DNA from: Arsenophonus sp052174495
Lineage (GTDB): Bacteria > Pseudomonadota > Gammaproteobacteria > Enterobacterales > Enterobacteriaceae
Length of the DNA stretch: 8,933 nt
Direction: 5' to 3'
NCBI GenBank assembly: GCA_052174495.1
Contig: JBQMRR010000021.1
Coordinates: forward strand, 1 to 8,933
Shown: positions 1 through 6,953 of the stretch, in pieces
Layout of the letters: every line of letters begins with the position of its first letter
How positions within the stretch are numbered: position 1 is the first letter of the stretch
The notes under the pieces: model-generated
Seen by the model: the letters and a program-made list of their open reading frames with translations, nothing else
Database searches by the model: none
What the model was told of the DNA's origin: nothing
Translations under genes and position numbers: made by a program

Positions 1-112
1 TAATGTTTTAACTAGTGAAGCGCCGCATGGCAGAGCCTTTGAACGTTTTACCCAATATGGTCCATTGGCAATGTTACCTATATCTAAAGGGCGTAGTTCA
101 TTGATTTGGTGT
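1..112. repeat. Left copy of an exact 112-bp terminal direct repeat
   Basis: Every base from 1 to 112 matches 8822 to 8933 when compared by eye, so the window has a period of 8821 bp. The repeat lies inside ubiH and keeps its reading frame across the join. It is not an inverted repeat and carries no transposon-like ends. The simplest reading is the overlap left when a circular contig is written out linearly; a tandem duplication of 8821 bp would look the same. Confidence 0.97.
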
Positions 113-619
113 CATCCATTAGAAAGTCAACAGTCTATTATGCAGTGGAGTGATGATCAATTTATGAGAGAATTGCAAAAATGGTTTGGCTGGCGATTAG
201 GTGAAATTAAGGCCATTAGCGAGCGTTATTGTTTTCCATTATTACTTTCTGAGGCGAAAAAAGTAATTAGTCATCGATTAGTTTTAGTTGGTAATGCAGC
301 ACAAACTTTACATCCTATTGCAGGTCAAGGATTTAATCTTGGTATGCGTGATGTCATGATTCTTGCCAATATAATTAATGAAACAGTCAATCATGGCGGT
401 GATATAGGAGTTTACTCAGTTCTTATGCAGTATCAAATGCAGCGCCGTGATGATCGTCAAAAGATCATAAAATTAACCGATAATCTAGTTCATTTATTTT
501 CAAATGATCATCTAATTTTTGCTATCGCTCGCAATGTTGGATTAATGGCAATAGAAACACTATCATTTATGCGTAATATTTTAGCCTATAAAGCAATGGG
601 GGGATCGTTTCATCTCTAG
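1..619 (+). pseudogene. ubiH: ubiH remnant, C-terminal part (continues from the 8262-8933 end)
   Basis: C-terminal half of 2-octaprenyl-6-methoxyphenol hydroxylase, an FAD-dependent aromatic-ring monooxygenase of ubiquinone biosynthesis. The frame is open from base 1 to the stop at 617-619. It contains GRAFERFTQYGPLAMLP and, at 281-352, the second FAD-contact motif of this family (VLVGNAAQTLHPIAGQG, then FNLGMRD), all close to the E. coli protein. The end falls where UbiH normally ends. The ATG at 65 is internal to the gene and is not a believable start, because conserved UbiH residues precede it in frame. The gene starts at 8262 across the window junction; its N-terminal third carries two frameshifts and two stops, so the gene as a whole is called broken. 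ubiI follows after 22 bp. Confidence 0.88.
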
Positions 620-641
620 CTATTTAAGAAGAAATACTTTA

Positions 642-1838
642 ATGATGCAATTGTTTCATGTGGTTATCGTGGGTATTAGCATGGTTGACCTTGCTCTGGC
701 TTGTAAATTACGTTGCTGTGATATGAGGGTTACCATTATTAAATATTCTCTTCTGCAATATAAATTTAATCCGCAAGAAAAGCACCTTTGCTCAGAGTGT
801 CTTGTTATTAATACAGGCAGTCAAAATTTCTCTAGGGGGTTGGTAAATAATTGTGCAGAAACGACTTTGTAGTTATCAGAAAATGGAGGTTTGGCAGCAA
901 GATACCTTTAGTCAAATTCAATTTGATGCCAGGGATCATTATTTACCTGTTCTCTAATATATTATTAAAATTTAATTATTTGTGAATCTTTATTGCAACA
1001 AGCTCAATCAAGCACAGATATTATGTTATTAACAGACAATAGATTGAAAAAATTATTTGGGATGAAAGTGAAGTATTTATGACTTTTGATAAATGAGCAA
1101 ATACTAATAGCAAGGTTGCGATAGTTGGTGCAAATGGTGTTAAATCCTAGCTAAGGAAAAAGCGGATATTCCGATTAGCTTCTGAGATTATGAACATACG
1201 GCATTAGTTCCTACGATTCGAACTGAAATGCCCTATATGCATATTGCTCGTTAATTTTTTAAATGGATAGCATTTTAGCATTTTTACCGCTTTACGATCC
1301 TTATCTCTGCTCTATTGTTTAGTTATTACCGACAATGCAAGCGTGTAGTGGCTTAAATTTAAAAGTTTCTATATTTGAAAAGAGTTAAGTATAGCTTTAA
1401 ATATGCGTCTCGATTTTTATCAGTTAATTAGTGAACGTCAGATTTTTCCACTTATTGGTGAGTATGCGCAAAATTTTCTGGTCAACGTATGGCTTTATTA
1501 GGTGATGCTGCTCATATATAGACCATTTATCAGAACAAGGGGGTAAATTTAGGTTTTATGGATATTGCCGAGTTGATTGAACAATTACGACGTTTGAGTA
1601 ACTACTCAAAAAGATATAAACATAAACGTAAATATAGGGCTGTACTTGATGTTGGGAGTATGCAGGGATTTTATAAATTATTTGATTGTAATAATTTAAT
1701 TAAAAAAATGCTTCGTGATGTTAGATTACGGTTGGTTAATACACTGCGGAAATAAAACTACAGTTACTAAGTTATATGTTAGTGGGACATAATATGCCTG
1801 AATAGTTATCAAAATTACGAAAATTTCCTCAGAAATAG
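642..1838 (+). pseudogene. ubiI: ubiI (visC) remnant, ubiquinone-ring C5 hydroxylase
   Basis: Remnant of the FAD-dependent hydroxylase UbiI, a paralogue of UbiH. The start at 642 (or 645) gives MMQLFHVVIVGISMVDLALAC, matching the E. coli N-terminus but with the FAD-binding glycines changed (GGGMVG to GISMVD). Further pieces in shifting frames are MEVWQQDTFSQIQFD near 882-930, a GADG-like motif read as GANG near 1130, then KKADIPIS and ALVPTIRTEMP, GDAAH near 1501 followed at once by a stop, and VNLGFMDIAELIEQLRRL near 1545-1600. The C-terminal piece from 1558 to 1755 is open for 65 codons, but it is only the family's tail, not a separate gene. The final block ending NMPE, stop, LSKLR runs to 1838. 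Several stops fall at positions that are Trp or Gln in E. coli. Full-length in extent but clearly non-functional. Confidence 0.88.
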
Positions 1839-2056
1839 TAAACTTATCGGTATTTTCTTCTTGATCCATTATTGTTATAAAAACAATGTTGACTTGAAAT
1901 AGTTATATTAATTAATTTAATTTAACAATTTTCCTTATTATTTTTTGATAGTGTTGGTCTATATTTTAATAGTAATGTTTTACTCTGCTAATAGATATTT
2001 AAAGTTAACAACTTAGTTTATTTTATACCTATTAATAATAAAAACAGAAGGATGTA
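1839..2056 (+). other. Intergenic region between ubiI and gcvT remnants
   Basis: 218 bp, very AT-rich, with no coding similarity that I recognise. In E. coli the gcv promoter region lies here, so former gcv control sites may have existed. A TTGATA box near 1945 is the only promoter-like string, and no convincing -10 box sits at the usual distance. No glycine-riboswitch core was recognised. A purine-rich AGAAGGA at about 2046-2052 lies just before the presumed gcvT start and fits a ribosome binding site. Confidence 0.5.
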
Positions 2057-2780
2057 GTGAAATAGACTTCATTGTATGAGCGGCGTTTAGCGTGTAATAC
2101 AACTATAATCAGGTTTCATGGTTGGCTGATACTCATTTGCATTACATTTCTTAAATTTAAGAACAGGATGTTCTTCGGATTTCAGCTGTTACGTTTGATA
2201 TTATTTTAACAAATATTAATCTACATAGTAATTGTGCAAAGATTTTTTTACATTATTTATTAGGCAATAATATAGCAAAGATGAAGCAGCCTAGTAAAGT
2301 ACTTTATACGGGTATATTAAATGCTTCTAGAAGTGTGATTGATGATTTAGTTGTTTACTATTTAATGATGAGTATTATCACTTAATTGCTAATTCTGCTG
2401 CCTGGGAGAAGATTTATCTTGATTAATGAATATATTAAAAATTACCTAATTAATTTGCAAGTAAGTGATAATTTAGGATTCATTGCTATTCAGGGTTCAA
2501 TATACTCAATTGAAGATGCAACCTCTACTTAATAAACAACAAAAAACTGCAGTTATAGATATCCTATTTTTCTATAATAGATAAATCAATTACTAGTTTA
2601 TTATTATAGGTGTTATATCGGCAAATTAAGTTATGAGATAGCTTTACCTAAAGAGTAGGCTAAAAATTTTTGGAAAAATTACTTGATTTAGATATAAATC
2701 TAGCGAAATTAGTTGCACGACGTGATAATCTTTATCTGAAGATAAATGAATTTTTATGGATAATAAATAAGTAAATTGTT
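2057..2780 (+). pseudogene. gcvT: gcvT remnant, truncated by an insertion sequence
   Basis: 5' two thirds of the glycine-cleavage T protein (aminomethyltransferase), which releases ammonia and transfers a methylene group to tetrahydrofolate. A GTG at 2057, behind AGAAGGA, gives V-K-stop-T-S-L-Y-E, matching MAQQTPLYEQ of E. coli. FHGW is recognisable near 2115. The best block is KVLYTGILNASRSVIDDLVV at about 2297-2356, followed by VYYL. Later pieces are DNLGFIAIQGS near 2467-2500, CYIGKLSYEIALPKE near 2612-2656 with a stop right after it, and ARRDNLYL near 2715. Similarity stops at 2780, roughly two thirds through the 364-residue family length, exactly where the IS256-like end begins. I could not find the remaining third on the far side of the element. 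gcvH and gcvP are absent from the window. Confidence 0.87.
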
Positions 2781-2809
2781 GAGTTATTAACGAATCTAGT
2801 GTATGACGG
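2781..2809 (-). repeat. Terminal inverted repeat of IS copy A, transposase-tail end
   Basis: Begins GAGTTATTAACGAATCTAGT and continues GTATGACGG. It matches the transposase-tail end of copy B at nearly every base, and pairs more loosely with the element's other end at 4133-4159. It abuts gcvT coding sequence directly. Confidence 0.8.
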
Positions 2810-2814
2810 TCAGA

Positions 2815-4063
2815 TTCCACTCTGATACTCATCAACCTCTTTTCATCTTTAAATTAGATGTTGTTATCATCAGCATCAGCAGATTAAATCAACTTAGCTG
2901 CTATTCTAGTCTTTCTGAGTAGGATGGTAGCAGCTTAAATACCATTGAAATAATTGTTTTTTTAAATCACAGAGCTTTATGAATCAGCTTCATATCCTCA
3001 CTGTCGTAAAAGCCTACTCAATCGAATTTGTCATTCTTATTAATATCCACAAGTACACTGATGAAAAATCGTAGAATGTTAGCCATTCTTCTTCATCATT
3101 TTCTAGCTTCTTCATCGCTGCAGGATAGTACTCCCCAAAAACTTTATCAATAAATGATTAGGCTTTATTAACAGCATCGTAATTCTCTGCTAGCTAAATC
3201 TTCTGCAGCTCACCTTAACTTTCGATTAAATTCCTTACTGGAGTGAGGCCAACACATTAGCTATTTATTTTGTATATTTAATAGCACATTTGTGTTAGAT
3301 GCCCGAGAAAGTATTCTTTCATTATATTTAAAGATTAAGCATCATCTCTGTAACAAGTCTAGGAAACACGGTTAAGTCCAATATGCTTACAAGCTATTGA
3401 GAAGTTTTAGCCAGTTGCTTCTGATTTTCGATAATCATCTTTGAAAAGAATTCTTTTCTTACGTCCATCCTCAGTATCACTAACTTAATCAGTAGGTAAA
3501 GGCAATCAGCTTGCATAATAGAACAGGTATGTCTTCAATCAATAAAATATAATGCGTATCGCTTAAATTACATAGTTACTATTTTCGTATGCTCTTCAAG
3601 TCATCGCTATATCAGTTTGCTGATACTACTGACGAGAGAAGGCTATATACTTTTCATCGTAAAATGCTATAGAGCTTCATAAAAATTACCAGTGAACTAT
3701 ACCTCACAGGTGCAGTAATAAGAAGAACTCTTTTTCGATTTTTGCACGCTTCAGATAAGACGGCAGCAATGATCTGTTAAAATTATTCCATTGCCACTGC
3801 GATCTCCTTAATCTTAAGCACTTTAATCTCAATATCGACTATACTCATCCTGTATAGTTTCTTATAGTAAATAACCATCACTGGCGAGAGCTTACCGCCC
3901 ATCAAAAGGCAGTATTTACATCTTTATCATAGCATGATTTTGAACTCAGGGCCTCAAACAGCGGTGTCTATCAGTTGCCATACTACTATTATGGATGAGT
4001 TCATATAATGGATCAGAGTAATATCTGATTTTTTGGATACATCTAGGGTAGATTTTTATGCAT
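2815..4063 (-). pseudogene. IS256-family (mutator-type) transposase remnant, copy A
   Basis: Minus-strand remnant of a DDE transposase. The presumed ATG at 4063-4061 aligns with the start in copy B (MHKNLP, stop, MYPKNQI against MKNLLYSYPKNQI). Going downstream: VDIEIKVLKIKE near 3840-3808, LLPSYLKRAKIEKEF near 3770-3725, GNFYEAL (family GISTGDF region) near 3690, TEDGRKKRILFKDDYRKSE at roughly 3485-3425, LAENYDAVNKA then FIDKVFGEYYPAAMKKLEND at about 3200-3090, TFYDF, and RMTNSIE, stop, AFTTVR near 3040-2990, which corresponds to the catalytic-glutamate motif NPIES. The tail FKDEK...SIRVES ends near 2815. Many stops and frameshifts interrupt it, so it cannot give an active enzyme. Confidence 0.85.
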
Positions 4064-4132
4064 ATCATCTCTCTAATTGTTAATATTATATATTAAATTA
4101 ATCAGTAGGATACCCGCCACAATCTTATAAAC

Positions 4133-4159
4133 TCTACACACCAGAAATAAGGATAACTC
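4133..4159 (-). repeat. Terminal inverted repeat of IS copy A, transposase-head end
   Basis: On the minus strand it reads GAGTTATCCTTATTTCTGGT, then GTGTAGA. It shares GAGTTAT, a central ATTTCTGGT block and spacing to the transposase start (about 96 bp) with the head end of copy B at 5565. It is a diverged partner of the repeat at 2781. Confidence 0.75.
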
Positions 4160-4407
4160 ATTGGGAAAATAAAGTAAAATCAGTTTTTTCAATGCATAAA
4201 TGCATAAATCAACATCATGTGACAGATTATCAACGAGCTTATCCAAATTAGATGAAGCATTATGTTGATATGAAATAAGGATAGAGTATCTTTGGTCTGT
4301 ATGAGGGTTTTCTTTTCATCCCAGCCCGTTATAGTAAAATTCCTTCATACAGTAGAAGGGATTTTTACCAACAACTTTTACTAGTATAGCCTGTTCATTT
4401 ATTGGTT
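4160..4407. other. Unassigned region between IS copy A and zapA
   Basis: 248 bp without a gene I recognise. It is neither the missing third of gcvT nor, as far as I can see, the fau (5-formyltetrahydrofolate cyclo-ligase) gene or the 6S RNA gene ssrS that lie beyond zapA in E. coli. Minus-strand reading gives a short open stretch containing SSNLDKLVDNLSHDVDL, without family recognition. It holds an 8-bp tandem duplication (AATGCATA twice, 4191-4206) and the nested inverted repeats described separately. It may be an eroded gene or eroded flank of a former insertion. Confidence 0.5.
4297..4368. repeat. Nested inverted repeats able to form two alternative hairpins
   Basis: Three segments are related. 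Segment 1 is CTGTATGAGGGTTTT (4297-4311), segment 2 is AAAATTCCTTCATACAG (4336-4352), and segment 3 is GAAGGGATTTTTAC (4355-4368). Segment 2 can pair with segment 1 in a stem of about 11 bp with one G-T type mismatch plus an AT extension. It can also pair with segment 3 in a stem of about 13 bp with one bulge, extended by GT/AC at the base (arms 4334-4346 and 4355-4368, 8-base loop). The two foldings exclude each other. The minus strand would carry this about 40 nt after the zapA stop. No T-run follows either stem on either strand, so a standard terminator is unlikely. Confidence 0.6.
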
Positions 4408-4737
4408 TTATTCTAACGAATAAATTGTCCGGCCAGCAATGCGTGCTTGTTCTTGCAATGCCTGTTCGATCGTATGTTGCAATACGCGGATTTTTTGTTT
4501 CATATTATCAGTGTAGTTCTGTATTTTTGTTTTTTCTTGGGCAAGTTCATGGCAAATGTTTAAAGCGACAATAAAAACAAGTTGCTCGGTATTTGTGACA
4601 CCAGTTCGATTTTTTAAATATTTTATTCGTTTCTCAAGTTCAGCCGCAGAGCATTTTAAAGCATTTTGTTGTTCTTTAGGGCAATTAACTCTTAATGTTT
4701 GTTCTAAAATTTGAATATCAATAGGTTGTGTAGACAT
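4408..4737 (-). CDS. zapA: Cell division protein ZapA
   Basis: Intact 109-codon gene, the same length as E. coli ZapA. ZapA is a small cytoplasmic protein that binds FtsZ filaments at mid-cell and bundles them, stabilising the Z ring. The N-terminal domain starts MSTQPIDIQILEQTLRVNCP and contains the very conserved VTNTEQLVFIVALNI (about residues 47-61). From about residue 62 to 100 the sequence is a long charged helix (HELAQEKTKIQNY, then KIRVLQHTIEQALQEQAR) matching the family's coiled coil used for dimer and tetramer formation. The ATG at 4737 is chosen because it has a strong ribosome binding site and gives the family N-terminus. It diverges from ygfB, as in E. coli. It is the only undamaged gene in the window, which suggests continued selection. 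Confidence 0.97.
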   Translation of the reverse strand: MSTQPIDIQILEQTLRVNCPKEQQNALKCSAAELEKRIKYLKNRTGVTNTEQLVFIVALNICHELAQEKTKIQNYTDNMKQKIRVLQHTIEQALQEQARIAGRTIYSLE

Positions 4738-4741
4738 TACA

Positions 4742-4749
4742 TCCTTCCT
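4742..4749 (-). promoter_or_regulatory. zapA ribosome binding site
   Basis: The minus strand reads AGGAAGGATGTA immediately before the zapA ATG. AGGA at 4749-4746 lies 8 nt from the start codon, and a second GGA lies 4 nt from it. This fixes the start at 4737. Confidence 0.8.
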
Positions 4750-4926
4750 AATTATGTGGGAAGACGAAATATGGTAATAGCATTTTGCTGTCTATTATTC
4801 TATAATATGCTATCAAATTATCATAAATAATATATATGCATTTTGTGCATTTATCTAGTTATAGTCACTATCTTTGATGGTGGCATATTACATATTAATG
4901 TTATTAACTGACGTAACTGAGGAGAC
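4750..4926. other. Divergent intergenic region between zapA and ygfB
   Basis: Short, highly AT-rich spacer that should hold the zapA promoter and the former ygfB promoter. A TATAAT lies at 4801-4806 on the plus strand and, on the minus strand, TATTAT lies nearby, but neither has a good -35 box at 16-18 bp. A small inverted repeat (ATGCA, five bases, TGCAT) lies near 4836-4850. A purine-rich GAGGAGA at about 4918-4925 is a likely relic ribosome binding site for ygfB. Confidence 0.45.
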
Positions 4927-5479
4927 ATGCCAATACAGAAATCTTTACATAATTATTAAATTTTTAAGCTACTATTGTGTAATAGTAGTATGTTGCTTTA
5001 ATAGCTGCAGAAATGCACTGCTTAGTTAGAGACTTAATTTATGGAGGTAATTACTATTATTAATGAAAAATTTGATTCATGAATTAACTAATGATGGATT
5101 AGTTTTTTCATAGATATTAGCTAACCCTTTTACCTGAATTTTATAAGTTTAGATTTGCATCATCTTTAGATTAATAAAGATTTTACTTTTATTTGATTTT
5201 TACCTGAAAATGGTAAGCTGTTTAAGTGGGCTAATATCTTAAAGTCGGTTGAGTTATTAACCATTTTTTATTAAACATAATGTTATGGGACCAAAGTTTA
5301 TTGGAAAAAAGAATTAAAAAAAAATTGTTACGGATTTACGTAATATTAGTATGTTAAGTTATCAGAAAGATGATATTCTAAATGAATTAGAATAGGCCTT
5401 GGAAGCGGTCATTAAATATATTAATGTCACAGTTCAGTTCTGTTTTATGACTTTTATGAAGCTAAAGATCAATAAATGA
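4927..5479 (+). pseudogene. ygfB: ygfB remnant (UPF0149 family)
   Basis: Remnant of YgfB, a cytoplasmic protein of about 194 residues in the UPF0149 family, normally the first gene before pepP. The ATG at 4927, behind GAGGAGA, gives MPIQKSLHNY and then a stop, comparable to MSIQNEMPGY of E. coli. After a shift, AAEMHCLVRDLIYGGN (5004-5055) matches AEMHGLISGMICGGN. Next come IHELTNDGLVFS with a stop (family LHDLTNEGMAFGHE) near 5076-5115, FLPENGKLFKWANIL near 5190-5240, and the well-preserved tail DLRNISMLSYQKDDILNELE, stop, ALEAVIKYINVTVQFCF near 5330-5450. At least three frame changes and several stops are present. Ends are placed by alignment from memory and are accurate to about ten bases at the 3' side. 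Confidence 0.85.
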
Positions 5480-5564
5480 AAGCAAAAAAAACGAAAATTA
5501 ATATTTTTTTAATAAAAAATTGTGCTAATATATTTTTTTATTTAATCTTCTTCCAGAAGAAGAG
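5480..5564. other. Spacer between ygfB remnant and IS copy B
   Basis: 85 bp of A- and T-run-rich sequence after the ygfB tail and before the head end of copy B. I recognise nothing coding in it. It is probably part of the original ygfB-pepP intergenic region pushed apart by the insertion. Confidence 0.5.
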
Positions 5565-5592
5565 AAGTTATGATTATTTCTGGTTTATTGAT
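5565..5592 (+). repeat. Terminal inverted repeat of IS copy B, transposase-head end
   Basis: Starts AAGTTATGATTATTTCTGGT. It matches the head end of copy A (GAGTTATCCTTATTTCTGGT) and, less well, the inverted tail end at 6947. The outer boundary is uncertain by one or two bases. Confidence 0.75.
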
Positions 5593-5665
5593 TGTTCCGA
5601 AGATTCTCTGACATATCCTATTTATTGATTTCATGGAAAATATCAATAATAGAGGAATAATATAA

Positions 5666-6905
5666 ATGAAAAACCTACTGTATAGCTATCCGAAAAACCA
5701 GATATTACCTTATTTCTTGCATTGAACTCATCCTAATGTTGCTAAGGAGCCTATAGGTGCTGCTATTAAGGGCAGTGCTTGAAAGCCATACTGTGATAAG
5801 CATGTAAACACTGCCTTATATGGATAGGCAGTAAGCTATCGCCCGTAATGGTTATTTGCCATAGAGAACTATATAACTGTTATTGTGATATTGAGATTAA
5901 AGTGCCGAAGGTCAGGGAGAATCGGTAGCAACGGAATATGTTTTAACAACTCATTATTACTAGCTCATCTGAAACGTGCAGAATTAGCAAAGAGTTGCTA
6001 CTATGCCTATAAATCTGCGAGCTATAGGCAACGATGATTTTCACAAATCTCTAGCCTCTCTCAATGAGAGAGGCATGATCTCTTTAGTTAGTTCTATAAG
6101 GAAACTGAAACAGAAATAACTTGAAAAGCACAGGCAATATGGTATTTTGTGTAAATTTAAGTGATACCGATATGTTTATTCTTGGCAGATGGCATATACC
6201 GTCGTTCTGTCAGGGACGCTGTTCGTTTTTACATAATGCTTTATTATTGACATTACTACACATGGAGTAATGAGCCTCCTTGCGCTTGAAGATGCTTATC
6301 GAGATAGTCAGAAGTAAACTGTATTTAACTCCTCAATGCCCTGCAAGCACGTGACTTAATTATGTCTTACAGGATTACTCTGGAAGACAGAGTTCTTAGT
6401 TTTTAGAATACAATAGCAAAGATATTCCTGAATATGTAGGATCAACATCATTAATACACAAAATAACTAATGCGCTAACTTGACTCCTCTAAAGGAGTGT
6501 GAAAAGTTCAAACAGCTGTTGGATATTTAGTTAGCAGAGAATTGAATGCTGCTAATAAAACTTTTTGATATTTTGTTGACAAGGTTTTCAGCGGTATTCT
6601 GAAGCGATAAAGAAATTAAAGAAAGATCTGAAGCACTATTGGGATTCCATGACTTCCTGTCAGAGCACTGGGGATCATAAAAACGACGAATTCAATTTGA
6701 ATATCGACTTTTGTGACGGCAAGCCTATGAAACCAATGCCTAAGTACTATAGTTCAAAAAATAATTCTTTTAATGATATTTAACCTGCTCACTAGGTTTA
6801 CTTAGAAAAATAGAATTGGCTAAGGAAATTTGACCTACTAATCCTGATGGTAAACAACTGCAATTTAAGGATGGGGAAACAGATTTATAAAGCATCAGAG
6901 TAGAA
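5666..6905 (+). pseudogene. IS256-family (mutator-type) transposase remnant, copy B
   Basis: Remnant of a DDE transposase of about 400 residues. The ATG at 5666 gives MKNLLYSYPKNQILPYFLH. Downstream, in changing frames: CDIEIKVPKVR near 5885-5920, NNSLLLAHLKRAEL near 5947-5990, DDFHKSLASLNERG near 6033-6075 (family GISTGDFHESL), LADGIY at 6182-6199 (family WADGIY, carrying the first catalytic Asp), LLALEDAYRDSQ near 6276-6311, QARDLIMSYRITLEDRVLSF near 6343-6402 in the place of the family GDGALGFW block with the second Asp, EAIKKLKKDLK at 6601-6633, LLGFHDFLSEHW at 6636-6671 (family LLAFYDFPAEHW), and KTTNSI then STF at about 6680-6715, where the catalytic Glu of NPIES is displaced by a frameshift. 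Inactive. Confidence 0.87.
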
Positions 6906-6918
6906 TGTAGGCTAACCC

Positions 6919-6947
6919 CCATCATACACTAGATTTGCTAATAACTT
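6919..6947 (+). repeat. Terminal inverted repeat of IS copy B, transposase-tail end
   Basis: Plus strand ACTAGATTTGCTAATAACTT ends at 6947, preceded by CATC and CCC. Its reverse complement is nearly the same as the copy A end at 2781, which sets the element boundary 6 bp before the pepP start codon. Confidence 0.8.
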
Positions 6948-6953
6948 GAAAGC

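Larger units (their letters stand above)
2781..4159 (-). mobile_element. Degraded IS256-family insertion sequence, copy A
   Basis: About 1379 bp, transposase reading on the minus strand. Its ends are recognisable by comparison with copy B. The transposase-tail end starts GAGTTATTAACGAATCTAGT at 2781; the corresponding end of copy B read inward is AAGTTATTAGCAAATCTAGT. The transposase-head end, read inward from 4159 on the minus strand, is GAGTTATCCTTATTTCTGGT, which resembles AAGTTATGATTATTTCTGGT of copy B. I saw no 8-9 bp target duplication: the flanks are TAAATTGTT and ATTGGGAAA. The element separates gcvT from the zapA downstream flank, two sequences that are not neighbours in ordinary enterobacteria, so it marks a rearrangement or an assembly join. 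Confidence 0.85.
5565..6947 (+). mobile_element. Degraded IS256-family insertion sequence, copy B
   Basis: About 1383 bp, transposase on the plus strand. The head end AAGTTATGATTATTTCTGGT starts at about 5565; the tail end, read inward from 6947, is AAGTTATTAGCAAATCTAGT. Both correspond to the ends of copy A. Distance from head end to transposase start is about 100 bp in both copies. The two copies align through their whole length but differ at many positions, so they are related and long separated, not a recent duplicate. Flanks are GAAGAAGAG and GAAAGCATG, with no convincing target duplication. The insertion lies just 6 bp before the pepP start, separating pepP from ygfB and its upstream signals. 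Confidence 0.87.

Noticed and set aside
642..872. 76-codon open frame as an independent protein
   Set aside because: It is the N-terminus of the ubiI remnant; matching UbiI sequence continues after its stop.
1558..1755. 65-codon open frame beginning MDIAELIEQLRRL as a separate small gene
   Set aside because: It aligns with the C-terminal part of UbiI (GFMDAAELIAELKRL in E. coli) and continues a longer damaged match on both sides.
2644..2835. 63-codon open frame on the minus strand
   Set aside because: It starts within the decayed transposase tail of IS copy A (the SIRVES piece), crosses the IS end and continues antisense to gcvT. It is a chance fusion frame.
4191..4206. AATGCATA tandem pair as the start of a repeat array or CRISPR
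   Set aside because: Only two copies of 8 bp with no further units or spacers; common by chance in AT-rich DNA.
4334..4368. Rho-independent terminator for zapA
   Set aside because: The stem is AT-rich and no T-run follows it on the minus strand (the next bases are TATAACGGGC) or on the plus strand.
4160..4407. Remaining 3' part of gcvT or the fau gene
   Set aside because: No frame shows GcvT C-terminal motifs such as the ANMGWTIAW region, and none resembles the Fau sequence on the minus strand.
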